From Ottelia alismoides (lineage: Eukaryota > Streptophyta > Magnoliopsida > Alismatales > Hydrocharitaceae), in contig JAZKJV010003126.1 in NCBI GenBank assembly GCA_037367405.1, forward strand, positions 496,001 to 560,000: a stretch of DNA of 64,000 nucleotides. The letters run 5' to 3'. Both the position numbers and the translations under genes were made by a program. Position 1 is the first letter of the stretch; each line of letters begins with the position of its first letter. The notes beneath the pieces are model-generated. The model saw only the letters and a list, made by a program, of their open reading frames with translations, was not told the DNA's origin and ran no database searches. Shown in pieces: positions 44,100 through 57,852 of the stretch.

Positions 44100-47000
44100 T
44101 ATTGAGATGATATCTTCGAGGATTGGTTATTATTGATACAAAGTCGTCGTTGCGATCCCCAAAATTCCTAGCTCAACTAACAAATTTTATTTTTTTCTTC
44201 TTCTCAAGCCAATATTTAATTACAAAGAATAATGAAGCGAAACAAATTTTTGCTACTTATTTACCTGTATAGCAATAGGATCGAACTGACAAAGGCTACA
44301 ATTCCCGAGGGGTATTCAAATAATAGAAAAAAATCAATTAAAAGAAACAAGGAATCTCAAATGCAAACTATCTTTGTTTTCTGTGTTTTTTTAACTTTTC
44401 CATTTTTTAATTTTTTTATTTACACTTTTTATTATCTGGTTTTTCAATTTTTAGTGATATTAATTTTTGCAATTTTTTAATTTTCAAAAATATGATTTTC
44501 AAAACAAATTAATGCACAAAAGGAATGCAAAATTTTTCCTTTATTTTTCAAATTTAACAGTAATGCTAAAAATTATTCAAAGAAAATATTTTTTATGTTT
44601 TTATGATTTTTATATTATTTTTGGAATTTTTTATAGATTTTTTAGATATTTAGGATTTTCAAAATGAATAAAACAAGGGAAAATGCAAATAGTGAGAAAA
44701 CAAGACTATTTCATAATTTAAAAATATTAAATGAAATAAAAAAATTACGGAAATTAGTTTTCTGAAAAGCTAGGGGAATCTATCTACAAATAGGAACTCA
44801 AATCACATTTTTTGATTTTTCTACAATTTTATATTTTTTTTAAAGATTTTTTGTATTTGGCATTTTTTTGCATTTAATAAATAATAAATGCACGAAAATT
44901 GGATAGAAATTAAAGGATAATGAAATACACCTAATCTATTTTTCGGATTTTTTACGCAATAATTGAATTTTTATGACAGAGAAAATGATGTAGTTTTTTT
45001 ATTTTTTTAAAATAGCAAATTATGATAAAATGCAATGAGATTATATAATATTAATAAGAGATTCGCATAAGGAGCATAGAATGAATTTTCAAGAATTTAT
45101 TGTCCAATAAAGTATTTCTTTCAACTAGAAGAAATTCTGTATCAAAGTTTAGAAATACTAGACTAAAATGTAATTATTTGTAGTTTGTGCATGAAAAATT
45201 TAACAAGAAAGAAACTACAGAATAAAAAATGCAATTTACCCAAGACAAACGTACACTGAGCTCTGAAAGGGACGTCTTTGCAAATCGCAGGACTTCTGGG
45301 GGCTGAAAAGCAATTTTTCCATTTTTTAAAATCCCCTTAGGGCTTCTCTTGATCTTGTTCTTCGTTCACAAATAAGATGGGGCAGAAAAGCCGCCACCCC
45401 TCTTTCTTCTCTCCCACAAGGGCAGAGGTGGCGTCGTCCAGGCAGATGGAGACGAGATTGGCGGCGGGATGTGGTGCGACAGGGTGCAGTTGAAGTCGAT
45501 TGACGCTCCAGGTGGAAAAAAGGCGATGCGGTGTTTCCCTAATCGGTGGAGTCGACGATCGGAGGGGATCCTACATGGTAGGGAGCGGCGGATGATGGTT
45601 GGCCAACAAATGGTGCTAGAGATGGCCAACGGTTGGATATGCGCTTCTCTCCAGGCAAAGGAAGGGCACCGCAGTGGAGGCTGGTGGCCGACAACGAAGG
45701 GAGCGTGCAACAATTTTGGAAGAGAAGGCTGCGAAGTTTGGGTGGTGGCATGACCTCGCGTGGGGGTGCGGGTGGATCTACGAGCGTGGCCGCTGCGGGG
45801 CCACACATGCCTCTACAGCGGCAGTGCAGCGGTCGGTGGTGGTTCCAAGAGGTGAGTGCGCACGTGTATCGCTACGTAGGAGCGGCTGCGGGCACCGCGA
45901 CAGTTCCTGCTGCGCTGCCCATTTTTTAAAATTTATTAATTTTTTTAGTTTTTTGTAAAATAGAAAATGCAATTAATTTTTTCATTTTAAATTTTTTGTA
46001 AAAAATTAACAGTAATTTTTTTTATTTTTTTCATTTTATCTTTTTATCATGCGAAACAAATGTTAGAAAGAAAAACTATGTAATTTTTTGTTTATAAACA
46101 AATTATGATGCTAGCACAACGACCCAATCCCAAAATCAAAACAGAATGCGTGAACAGGGATCCGATGAAAAATGAGGAATAGATCCATGTCTCTGACCGT
46201 CGTACGCAGCCGGAGTTGGAAGATTGCGGGAGGTAGAATAAGAACGGCAATAGATCGACATGTGAAGGTGAAAAATCAGATTGGGCGAATCAAATCGTGA
46301 TGATGGATTCTAAGATTTAGAGAGAAAAAATAACGATGAAATTAAAGGCGTGAAAAATTAAACTACGATTAACTTAGATTAAAAATGAGAAAAAGTGAAT
46401 CTCACCTTAGGAGCGGAAAAGATCGTAATCTCCACGACGAAGGTCAACTCGCTGTCACTGAACAGCTCGGAGGCAAGGTACCCTTCTGCAACATGATAAC
46501 TCTCGGAGAATAGTCTCCTTTCACCCAAGATTGATCGAGTTGACAATGAGGGAGGAGGAGTCATATTAATAGATAAACGGATGGAGTTTGAATTTCAAAA
46601 ATGAAGATAAGAGATAAAGATAAGGAAGGATTAGTATTAAAATTACTTACAAAAATTATTTTTTTTTGTATTTTCATCACTTATTTAAATTGAATAAAAA
46701 ATAATAATTTTTAATTTTTTTGGTGGTGGTTATTAAGAATATCAACTACATACATATGGTACATTATATACATAGTTAAATAAGGAAATTAGTTTTTTTT
46801 AATTTTTTATATTATTTATTTTTTATATATTTAAAATAATTATTAAAAATATTTACAAGTATTTACAAATACGGTATGTACAAATAAATAGTAAAATTGC
46901 ACAAACCACCCCAAAATTTCGACTTTTCAAACATAACTCCAAAAATTATGAAACCATAGCCATTTTAAAGGTAATTTAATTTAGAATACAATGGAAGTGA

Positions 47001-47528
47001 GTTTGATTCAATTTGAGTTCTTATGGAGCTTGAATTGGTCTTTCAATTATCACTTTAATGGCTTTTTCCGGATGCGGTTACTTTTATTTTGTACATGATT
47101 TTTTTGCAAACACTTTTATTATTTAGGAAACAATTTTATTTACAACTTTTGTTTTGAAAATTATTTAATTTGAGGTTAATTTATGTACAAATAAAATAAT
47201 GTAAGTATACAAATATCTACAACATATTTTCTTGTATTTTCTGATTAAGAACCCTTGCTCCCCCCACTTTATTCCTGGTCGATCATGTCAAGTCTTGACC
47301 TTCTCTCCTGGTTCGGGTCAGCCTGTATCTATTACGTATATACAGTCTTCTCTTTTTTTATTTTCTTTATTTTCCTTTATTTATTTTAGGTTAAAATAGT
47401 AATAAGTTTACAATATTTACACACAGATGCAAGTTAGTAAGAATATGGAGTTAGTATTATATACATGTGTTTTATAAGGAATTTTAAGATAAAATAAATG
47501 ATAAAGATAATGAAATGCAGAATCATCA
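44100..47528 (-). mobile_element. Element F 5' LTR, complete
   Basis: On the minus strand it starts at 47528 with TGATGATTCTGCATTTCAT and follows the C LTR start closely (CTTAAAATTCCTTATAAAACACATGTA in both, with few changes). It ends CTCAATA near 44100, next to the PBS; the usual final CA has changed to TA. The AATAAAGTGGGGGGAG block is at 47258-47325 and the U5 signature GTCAGTTCGATCC near 44270-44300. About 3.4 kb. ORFs at 45366-45958 on both strands lie in the GC-richer middle of the LTR and show no domain. Confidence 0.8.
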
Positions 47529-49684
47529 TCTTTCCACTTTCCGCCTCCCATTTTCCTACATCTTCTTCATTTTGCATTTCTCCGCTTATCCCCTTTTTTC
47601 CACTTTGAATCTCGCACGGATTCGAGCCATCGAAGTCCACCTCCTCTGCCTTCACCGGAGACCCGACGCCTCGTTACCCCCTTGTGCTATTTGCTTCAAG
47701 AGAGGGTTAGTCGTGACCCTCTCTTTGTGCCCATCCTTTCTTTGCAGGTTTGCAATCGAGTCAACCACTTGAAAAGTGCATCTAAGCAAAGAACAGAGTC
47801 CTAGGTGGCCGACACTCCAGGGTCCCTTCGATGGACCTTGAACATTTTTCAAGCCTCTAGCTGACGTGACATCATCCCAAGAAGTTGTAGGGCTTTGCGG
47901 CGAAGCATTTTGCAGTTGAAGTACGGAGAACGAGAAGATCAAAGCTCATTAGGCATGTGTTCTTGAGGTGTTCTTTGTGACCCTAAAGAATCGTTGGATC
48001 AGGAAGGCAGACCAGATCTAGTCAGGGTCGTTCACTTATTTGGCGAAACAAAGTCCTCATCGACCGTCCATTATGCCATGTGGGAGCGCCTCAGCCCTCT
48101 GATCGTGCACATGTTAAGGGGTAATTTTCTTAGAACCCCTCGTACCTTTTTGTAATTATTATAAGGCTTTGTAAAATTTTAAATACGCCTTAAGTTTTGT
48201 GTGAAAATTACATATGATCCCCCACTTTTTATGTATATTGTACATAGGACCAGTGCCTAGTCAGCTCACTTGGTCGTCTACATGCGTTGGCCAAATTACA
48301 TTGAACCCACTCTAGGTTCTTTTATTTCATTTTAGATTATAAAATTTGTAAAGTAGTTCAAAACGTTTGGTGTTTTTCCACGGAGACCCTCTGCCTTATA
48401 TTTTATTGCAACGATACCCATGTTAGTCCTTGTAAATTAAGTTTTCCTTTTTATTTTGGATTAAATAGCTCGAGTGCTTGAAAAATTAGGGAAAAAATAT
48501 AGCAAATGTTTGATGTTGAGCATGTTCATGCCCTAATTCTTTAGCATTTACTTGTCTTTTTTCATTTATTAAAAAAGATTTTAAGATTTATTTATTCCCT
48601 ATCTAACTAAAAAATACAAAAAAAATTATAAAAACTTATTTAAAAATTTCCAAAAAATATGTGTTATATTACTATATAATATTTTTAGAGACCAAAAATC
48701 ACAAAAAATAACAAAAGAAACAATAAAAATAAAAAACCTTCTAAATCTAAAAAAGAATAAAATTATAAAAAACCCCCCAAAAATTTAGTTTTCTTATGTA
48801 TATTTATATTTATACTTTATATTCCATACTAAAAAATAGTTTAGTGAAAATTTGGACTTATTATCTTTTTTTAAAATCTCTAAACAACTTGGCATATTTA
48901 TTAACTACCTGTTTTGGAGTATTTCTGACTTTAAAATTTAAAAAAAATCGAAAAAATAAAAAAATAGAGAAAATATAAAAAGACAAAAAGAATTTATTTT
49001 ATAGTTTTGAATAATTTTAGCTATATTTATAAACATAAAAGTTTATATAGATTATTTATACTATATTTATTTAATTACCTTTTTTAATTGATATTTATTA
49101 TAAATACATGTAAATATTTTAATATCTTTAAAAAATAAAAAGGACTATCCTATGAATGTTTTCTTAATTACAAAAATATATTATATATATTTAGAGCATA
49201 TATAGTATTTATATTATATATATTATATATAGACTTATATACATACTTATTACATATTAAAAACAAAAACAAAATTAAAATCAAAAAAATAAAAAAAGAT
49301 AAAATTAAAAACATAAAAATTTAAAATTTAAAATCCTTAAAAATTAAATATCTTCAAGAACCCATAATAATTTAAAAACCCAAAAAGTATAAAAACCATT
49401 TGTTGTTTATTTTTTTAGATAATAAATGTTTGCCTGTCTCCATATCTCTTAGTGGTTTGTCCCCAGCACTTATTAACTATACATATTTATTTGTAGGGTA
49501 TAATAAATTTCACCCTGTACTTTGCATTGATGTATCATTGTTGTGGGTTGATTGTTGATTTGATTTATTAGGATACGATCCGAGTATTTCTAGAGTGGCT
49601 GACAACGATTATCGGGCCTGACTTGTCGGACACCACAAGTCCTCTAAGACCAAGCATTAGGATCCTCTACCTGATCTTTCAATA
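47529..49684 (+). mobile_element. LTR fragment G, 3' part
   Basis: It ends TTTCAATA directly before a PBS, as the F LTR does. A decayed CACGTG palindrome position at 48262-48292 and the preceding run of low-GC sentences match the C LTR around 53580-53850. The start is missing because the F LTR begins at 47528. ORFs at 47515-47942 on both strands have no recognisable product. 48600-49400 is strongly AT-rich. Confidence 0.62.
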
Positions 49685-49687
49685 AAA

Positions 49688-49705
49688 TGGTGTCATTGTT
49701 AAGGA
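49688..49705 (+). other. Primer binding site after LTR fragment G
   Basis: TGGTGTCATTGTTAAGGA stands three bases after the LTR end CAATA. It differs more from the family PBS than the others do, which fits an older copy. Confidence 0.6.
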
Positions 49706-49929
49706 GAAACACTTTGGACAGGTTTTTAGTGTACATATTTAGTTGTATAATTATCTCTCTTTTATTTCTTTTTATCAATAATTGTTTTAGTTGTATATGA
49801 AATTCTTCTGTGTCGAATCTCTTGCACAAGATCATGTGGCGATGGTGATTTACTATGAAGCTGGTGCACCCAAACTGTGAGGAGAGTGTCTCTTATTCTT
49901 GTGAGATAATTGGAGAGAGAAAGAGAGAG
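49706..49929 (+). mobile_element. Leader remnant of element G
   Basis: Short sequence after the PBS with GCACCCAAACTGTGAGGAG near 49866, comparable to CACCCAAGCGAAGCGGAGG in the F leader. It is then cut by the copia-type repeat. No gene. Confidence 0.45.
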
Positions 49930-51079
49930 AGAGAAGAGTAGAGAGATATGGGAATGGGCATCCAAGATGAATGTGATTAGTATTGTTTGGACATATGGGA
50001 ATATTAAATGTGATATAATTAAATGTGATATAAATAATTAAATGTGATATATGGGAATATTAAATGTGATATTTGGGAATATTAAATGTGATATAAATTA
50101 TTAAATAATTAAATGTGACATATGGGAATATTAAATAATTAAATAATTAAATGTGATATATGTGAATATTAAATAATTAAATAATTAAATGTGACATATG
50201 GGAATATTAAATAATTAAATAATTAAATGTGATATATGGGAATATTAAATGTTATATAAATAATGAAATGTGACATATGGGAATATTAGATGTGATATAA
50301 ATAATTAAATGTGATTTAATTATTATTAATAATATGAATGTCATTAGTATTATTTTGACATATGGGAATGGGCATCCAAGATAATACAATATTATTTAAT
50401 TAACAAGGATATGAACAATGTAGATATCACTATCCATATTAATCATAAATATTACAAATGTGATTTATAATTTATTAGGGAGAGATAATTGTAATTGGTA
50501 TTTATGAATTAAATGTTTGATGTGAATTAGATTCACATTGGATAATTAATTGTAAATACAATTTACAATTTCTGTTGGATGTGTAAATATGATTCACAAT
50601 TATCAATGGCATGATTGAAATTATCACAAAATAATTTGGAATTATTTTGGTGAATAATTTTGCAACAAAAGTTGTTGCATTTGTGGAATATTTGTTGAGA
50701 TATTAGATCCCAACACTTTTGGAATGAATGAGTCTCCTTTCCTTAAAAGGAGTGGACGACCAACTTGAACTCTTCATGTTGGTGGCCATCCACTCTACGT
50801 ATGGAAGGAGACTCATCCTACTTTTAGTTTATTCCATGTTTTTTTCTATTTAAATTAAATTATATTGATGGATCTTTAATAAATTTAATTTATTTTGATA
50901 CAACAAATTGTTGTTGTAAATTTATGCAACAAAACCATGGCCATTAACTGAAAGCACAAATCAATCTAAACCATTGGATTTGTGAGCACATGAATTGTGA
51001 TACATGGACATATATGATGCGATCTTCATGCTTCCGTAATGAGCTTAAGGTTTTTTTCCCCATATCCTTCAAGTATGAT
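49930..51079 (+). mobile_element. Copia-type LTR-like repeat, copy 4, with internal deletion
   Basis: It contains GGGCATCCAAGATGAATGTGATT and later parts equal to about 22350-22880 of copy 1, then jumps to the last bases of the LTR (CTTCCGTAATGAGCTTAAGG, CATATCCTTCA at 51071). The promoter and leader part of the LTR is missing. The C LTR starts right after it, at 51080. Confidence 0.6.
49985..50345. repeat. AT-rich minisatellite, units around ATATGGGAATATTAAAT
   Basis: About ten irregular units combine GTGATATATGGGAATATT with one to three AATTAAATA blocks. The flanking copia copy has one such piece in other places, so the array grew locally. ATATGGGAATGGGCATCCAAG brackets it at about 49947 and 50361. 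Confidence 0.8.
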
Positions 51080-54000
51080 TGATGAATCTGCTTTTCACCA
51101 TATTTATTCATTTATTTTAGCTTAAAATTCCTTATAAAACACATGTAAATCTCAATAAATTTATTCTTTTACCAACTCTCATTCTTGTGTAAATACTGTA
51201 TATTTATCATTATTTTAACATAAAATTAATTAATTAATTAAGGAAAAATAAAGAAAATAAAGACTGTATATATGCAATAGATACATTCTTACTCTGACCC
51301 CGAGAGAAGGTCAAGACTAAACCTGATCGACAAGGAATAATGTAGGGGGAGATAAGGTCTAAATACCAAAAATTTCAGAAAATCAATTGTTTATTATATA
51401 TATTCATCACGTGTACACTACTACACTATTGTGTATGATACACATTCTTTTTATTAATTTTTCCATACCCAAATTCAACTCAAACACAGATGTTTTCTTC
51501 ATGAAAATTGTACATAAAAATCTATTGTAAATAATAAAAATAAACTGAAAGAAAAATCAGTATATACCGTGTAAATTGCAACACTCTGAAAAAGCAGCAA
51601 AGCTCAACTTATAAGACCAATATTTTCTCTACAAAACTTCAAAATTCATGAAACTCACATTTGTTGTACTCCAAATTAAATAATCTTGAAAATGGAACTG
51701 GTTTCGTAAAATCGGAGTTAAGGTGTGAAATGTGGCTATTTGAGGTGCTATTGTATATAATACCTATGTAAACTATGTACAATATTTATTATTTACTTAT
51801 TTTCTTGTACATATTTGTAGATATCGTATTTTCAAGTAATTGTAAATATTGTGTTTAACTTATATAAAATAAAAATAAAAATCACAAAATCAAAAATCGA
51901 AAATCAACAAACATAAAATCATGAAAATATTGTATACATATCACTATATAAATATTGTACATATACCTATTTATTTAAACTAATAAATTAGTTCCTAAAA
52001 AGTTAATAAAAATATCATTAAAACCCTTGTAAAATATTGTAAATTAAAAATTATTACATTACATATATATTTGTATAAATAAATAATTAAAAATCAAAGC
52101 CTTATATATATAGTTTTACATACCTACAAATAACATACATTATTTATTTTTATACTTGTATATACCTGATTTAATAAATTAAAAATCACGAAATTTAACT
52201 ACAATTAATACCTAACATTTCATCTTTATGTAATTTAATTATTTAAATTCACTATCAATTTTTAAACTATTTTATTTAACATTTCTTTTGACTTTTGACA
52301 TTTTCCTTATTTTATCCGATACCCCGCGTGTCCAGATTGGTCGGCCCGGATCTATTGACTCGATCAACTGCTCAGTACACACCCGTCGTTTCGCCTTTCT
52401 CGCCACCAGCACTCCATCTCCTAATTTTCCCTCATGCCTTGATCACTAACCAACCCTGATTCCTTCTCCAAAACTTCGGCCCTAACCAACATCAACCTCG
52501 TCAGCTCTTTAGATCCACCTTTCATGCCTCGAGTCGCTCACATTTCAAATTAAAATAACGCTAGAGACACTGCAATAAATACATACCTTCCGCTTGTCAT
52601 CATGTTAAGATCTGATTTTCCTAGATTTTTCACCAGAGATTGATCATACGAGAGGGGAAGAGGTGACATCTCTTTACCCCCCTTAATTGGGAGCGCGAGG
52701 AATCCTTGAATACCGTGATCTAGAACGTAGCTGAAGTACTCCGCCACCTCATTTCTCCTTACTCCCATCATAGCAGATCGAGGTGCTTCATCTTTATTTA
52801 ACTCCCTTGGTAGCTATAGGTTTCATTTCTTCAATTGTATTTCTCCGATTTTTTATTTTGATCCTTTATTCAGTCAGATCAAACCATCATCTCCAACCTA
52901 TGATTTGCAAGATCGGAGACGTTCCGATCACCTTTATCAACCTCTATCCTCGCCATCACACTTACCTCGACCTTCTCCATATCCTATCATACTGACCACC
53001 TCCAGATCTCCTTAGATCAGGAGGTCGACCTCTTCTCTGATCACCATCAACAGAGGCCTTCATTCCCTCCCTATTTTCCAATGTTTTATGACCAATAACA
53101 TTGCTGGTGATCTGTCTCTGAGCAAGCATATCATAGCAGGGACCATGAGTGAATTTGGGAGCAAGATATGATATCTGGAGGTCCACCTACATCTCTAGAA
53201 CTTCAGAACTACAGATCTCGGATTGAGCGTCGTCGAACCCTATCATCACATCCAATCGACACTAGGTCATCGCATGAGCAAAATTAGACACTTTGGAAGG
53301 AATGCGAGCGAAGATTATGCAAGAGATCACCCATTAAAACTCATCCAACAACACCTTCATCGCAGTTCTTCTAGACACTCTTACATCGGCCCGATAAAGA
53401 ACATCCACCCCAGTTTTCATCACAACCATCCATTTTCCCCCAATTTAGAGATGTTGATTGAGCTTCTAGATCAGATCGCGACCATGCAAGAATGATTCAG
53501 CATCTCAGCCATCAGATCAATACTCAATGCGTTACAACCGTCCGAGGCACCATGTGTATTAAGGGTACATTTGCGCTCATACCCCAATATTTTTTTAGTT
53601 TTGTAAATTAGTCCCAAAGGGACATGTGTCTACATGTAATCCATTGAACAATTGCATTTTATCCCCTACTATTTATTTTATTTGCTTCGTTGTCCTATTT
53701 GAACTAAGAGCGTGCATAGCATGTGTCTTTGTAGAAAAATTGCTATAAAAAATCACTTTTTATTTGTTATTGATTAGTCCTTGGAAATAATTTACATTTA
53801 GGTCCAATTTAGCGCACCTCACGTGCGCTGGCACATATATTTTGGACAAATGGCAAGTTTAATGCTGCATCTTCTATTTGTGTTAACGTTTAGTCCATAA
53901 ACTATAAATAATTGCATAAAGACCTCTGTGAACTTGCATATTTTACATGTTAAAAGTCAAATAAAAATAGCAAAACATCTTTAAAAAATTTGTCAAGAAG

Positions 54001-54992
54001 ATATTTCATCCTTTTTTGCATTTTCATGGTTTTTCTTATTTTTAAAACATAAAAAACAACATAAAATCTCCTTGTTTGCTTTTAAAAATCACTAAAAATA
54101 TATAAAAATTTTATGAAAAACTCTAAGAAGTTCCTGATTATTTATTTTCATTTCTTTTAATTTTTGTGATATTCGTATTTCTATTCCTTATAAAAACGAA
54201 CAAAATAATAAAAAATATAAAATATAAAAAAATCATATGCATAGAAAATATCAAAAAACCATAAAACATCTTTCTGGAAAAATAAAAATTTATATTTATG
54301 TGTGTATATTTAATACATTTTTTATTTGATTTTAAATTTTAAAATTTAAAAACATCTGCATTTATTCCTATTTATTATTTTACATGTTTTTGACTTATTT
54401 GAAAGATTTAAACATTCGAAAAAATTATGGAAAAATCTTAAAACAATCAGAAAAATATTAGAAACCTAAAAATAGTTTTCTTTGAATTTTCTGTTTATTT
54501 TTAATATATCCTAAAAATCTAAATAGTTGCCTCTTCCTTTCTTTTGTATTTATATTATTTATTCTTATTTTATTTTATTCTCAAAAAAATAAAAAAAATT
54601 ATTTGTAAAATTAAAAATCATAAAAATATTATAAAAATAGAAAATCAAATAAAAATATAAAATAAAATCCTCATGAAATAGACAAAAAAGTAAAAGTACA
54701 AAAATCAAGAGTAGTGTTCATAGAATTCCCTTTTTCTTTTCATTGATTTTTCATTGAATTGAATAACCCTCAGGATTTTTGTAGCCTCCCTAAGTTCGAT
54801 AATGTACACTATACAGGAAAAAAAACAGCACTCATAGTTCTTGTGCTTACATTCTTTTTCTCACTTGTTGGATTGAGTTGTGAATAAAAAAATATAAATA
54901 ATTTTTGTTTGACGCTTATTTAGATTGCGACGACCACAATTTACTTGTGAATAATTCCATTGATTTAAAACTCGAAAATTTAGCGATCAACA
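51080..54992 (+). mobile_element. Element C 5' LTR, complete
   Basis: It runs from TGATGAATCTGC to GATCAACA, 3.9 kb, followed by the PBS. Shared blocks: GGAATAATGTAGGGGGAG at 51298-51360; GGAGTTAAGGTGTGAAATGTGG at 51702; GCGCACCTCACGTGCG at 53812; and a U5 part with GTAGCCTCCCTAAGTTCGA at 54780-54798. The insertion left ATGAT at 51075-51079 as a possible target duplication whose partner is outside the window. ORFs at 52550-53495 have no recognisable product. 54000-54720 is AT-rich. Confidence 0.85.
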
Positions 54993-54995
54993 AAA

Positions 54996-55013
54996 TGGCA
55001 CCGTTGCTAGGGA
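54996..55013 (+). other. Primer binding site of element C
   Basis: TGGCACCGTTGCTAGGGA follows the LTR after a three-base spacer AAA. It is the best match in the window to the Athila-type PBS. Confidence 0.82.
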
Positions 55014-56840
55014 GGCACGACGAGAGTAGCTAGGTTTTTCTCTTGACATGCTATTATGGGTTGTAGATACATGTTTTTCTCTTCTAATTTTGTCTACATT
55101 TTTTCTTTTATTTCATTGTTTATATTGTTGCTGCATTTTCTTTGTCTATATTTTAGTCATTTATTTCATTATTTATTTTGTCAATATTTTTGTATATATT
55201 TTTATATTGTTTTGTTTCTCATATTTTCATAATTGTGGTTCGTACGTATTCTTGTGTTTACTCTTTCTCGTGAGGGCCCGACAAGCGAGGGAGGCATTCT
55301 TAGGAGAATCGACAGACCCAAGTGAAGCAGAGGTGACTCATTTATTCAACGAGTTGTGGGAGAGTGTAGGATGAGGAGTGGAATATTTGGGAGACGTGGA
55401 TTTTTTAGGTCTCTTTGCACATATACTTTTTTATTTTATTTAGCAATATTATTCATTCATTGTTCTTGTAAAAAATCGTAAGTATTTATTTGTCATTTGC
55501 CTTTTTTTTCTAAAAGGCCAATATATATCTTGTGTGTGCGGGGTCTGTTTCACCAAGTGTCGGTGCACTTGGGAGGACCTCATCGATTTTGTTTTCATCA
55601 CCTTGTTTATATTTGTTTTCTCGCGATTTTATGTGCTTGAGACCTTAGTGATAAGTTTTATTATCTTTCTTGAGCCAGGTAATTAATTAGGTTCAAAGCA
55701 CCTAAACAAGAATTTCTGCACGTATAGAGTAAAGCGTAGCATAGACATAGTGAAATTAATATGTTCTTGCCTGCTTATAGAAGTTATTGCTAGGACAGTT
55801 CTCGTGCATCATTTAGGTTAGTTTATTTTCAGTATTTCATTTTATGTATGAATCACTTTGCATGAAAAGTGCTGGCGACAAGGTACGCATCCTCTATCTC
55901 CTTCATGCATCATTAATTTTCTCGTGCATCAAGTTTCCCGATTTCCTTCTCCATTTTCAATCACATAAGATCAAAAAGAATTGGAAAATTCATTAGATTG
56001 ATTTATTTGGAAAAGCTAAAAAAAGTGTTAATAATTATTAAAATAGGTACTGATAAAGAAAACTCGACCCTAAAACTAAATGTACGGAGAAACCATCACT
56101 GGTTTGGGAAGAGTAACCCCCTCATTGTTTGCAAGTTCTTACGTCCACACTGAGTGGTTGAGGACTTAGCTGTAAGGATAGAGCCCAAATCCCTATACTT
56201 GTACCTCAAGTACTTGTACAACACTTTTCGATGTATGGTTGCAACTATAAGCACTTGCCTCTGACCATAGAAAATCATTTTGGTGTGATAATCCTCTTGC
56301 CTCCCTTCAGGATGGATATTAAACCTGGCAGCCCTAGGAGATGGTACCACTATTTAGGGAGGTATGAGTATGCACGCTAGACATCAGCGACTCAACCTGC
56401 GTTCTTGGTAGTAAGTAAGTTATTATACATTCACTAAACATAAAATTGGAAAGATAAAAACTGAACTCTTACAGCCTCCGCTGGTGTCAAATTAGTGAAT
56501 CGGGGGTTGGTATCATGTTTGATTGTTAGTGTAAATATCCTTTCGCGTCCTTCATGACTTCTTTCTCATTTTCTTCTTGTGTTGACGTTCGTATTTTCGG
56601 ATCTTTCCTGTTGATATAGAAGATGCCGGATTAGAGCATTTCTTGTTCAGACTTTGTGAACTCATTTCACACTTCGATTCGGTCGTCTTCTAATCATGAA
56701 GACTCACCTCCTGAATATTCCTCTTTCTCCACTTCACCATTCACCTCATCGATTAATCCATTGTTCAAGATTGACTCTAATCTTGAACTATCATTTGAGA
56801 CTCCAAACCAGTGCCATGTACATTTGTAGAAAACGAGACA
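55014..56840 (+). mobile_element. Element C leader, with a short conserved peptide segment
   Basis: A 108-codon ORF (55048-55374) ends with a polar part, RARQAREAFLGESTDPSEAEVTH (split here: RARQAREAFL, GESTDPSEAE, VTH), whose DNA is recognisable in the leaders of F and, more weakly, E and A. Its N-terminal half is a T-rich hydrophobic translation and may not be coding. Further conserved blocks are at 55540-55590 and 56100-56130 (CCCCCTCATTGTTTGC). From 56096 to 56840 the sequence has weak coding character but no domain I recognise; ORF 56096-56350 is on the other strand. Confidence 0.5.
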
Positions 56841-57852
56841 TGCACTTGATGCCACCGAAAGGCAAATGTTCCATGGCTGAGCAGAGCGAGATAAACAATA
56901 CGATGTTAGCCTCCATAAAGGCCATTCAGGCATCGTTGGCTGAACAGGCTGACATCCATGCCGGCCGGAGATACATGATCTTTGAGCTGAGGATTAACAG
57001 ACAAAAGAGGAGAGAGGAGAATAGAAACCCTAGAGGAGGTGGGAATTGGGGAGGATAAGATCCACTTGTTGAGCTAGTGTCTAAGCATACCCTTAAGGAT
57101 GCCTATAATCCAAGGGCAGGACAAACAAACACATGGATTAGGATCCCTTCTATTCATGGATATTTTGAACTTAAGACCACAATTTTACCACTCAACCCAA
57201 TATTCCATGGAAACATAAATGAAGAACCATATGTACACCTCCAATAGTTTGATCGCATTTGTGGAACAATACACTACTCGAATATTCCTTTAATAGTAGT
57301 GAAGATGTCAGCCTTCTCGTTCAGTCTCATGGACAAGGCATTATATTGACATAACCACTTGGGAAGGGTTGTCACAACTTGGGAAGAGTTGAGGTCTGCT
57401 TTCTTAAAAAAGTATTGTCCACTTGGACATCTCAACCAAATGCGATCTTTGATTGCCAACTTCTCCCAAATGTCCCATGATCTTATTCACGAGGTGTGGG
57501 AAAGATTCAAATACTTAACAGAGAAGTGCCGCCATCACGACATTCCAAAGATGAGCCTTATGGAGAACTTCTTTGGGGGTTTGAGCATTGAGAACGAGAA
57601 GCCGGTGGATGCCGCTTGTGGGGGATCCCACTTCAACAAGGACGAGGATGTCCTTTATGAGATTTTTGAGGAGATGGTTGAGAGATCTACATCGCTTTCT
57701 TCTTCGCGTGCTTTTCAGAAGCATCTTGTACTATCTCCTGTTGTACCCCATAAGTCTGTCAATAAGACGACATCACATGATGTGGATAGAGTGGACAGTT
57801 CAGATCTGACCATTATAGGAAATCACCTATTCAAAGTGGACATAATCTAAGG
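56841..57852 (+). pseudogene. gag: Element C gag (capsid) remnant, one frame with three stops
   Basis: Gag forms the virus-like particle of the element. One frame runs from about MPPKGKCSMAEQ (56841) to 57850 with stops near 57056, 57245 and 57347. Motifs in order: NPIFHGNINEEPYVHL (about 57200), VTTWEELRSAFLKKYCPLG (57369-57425), MRSLIANFSQMSHDLIHEVWERFK (two pieces: MRSLIANFSQ and LIHEVWERFK), IPKMSLMENFFGGL and PVDAACGGSHFNKDEDVLYEIFEEM cut as PVDAACGGS and YEIFEEMVE. These match the order of Athila gag. The third stop stands where a tryptophan is expected. No zinc knuckle is seen. It is followed by the gag-protease linker. Confidence 0.82.

Noticed and set aside
45366..45972. Overlapping ORFs on both strands, up to 146 codons
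   Set aside because: They lie in the middle of the F LTR, where all LTRs here are GC-richer. No domain is visible and other LTRs do not keep the frames.
52550..53495. Several ORFs of 70-90 codons
   Set aside because: They lie within the C 5' LTR in its GC-richer middle; no motif and no counterpart in the A LTR.
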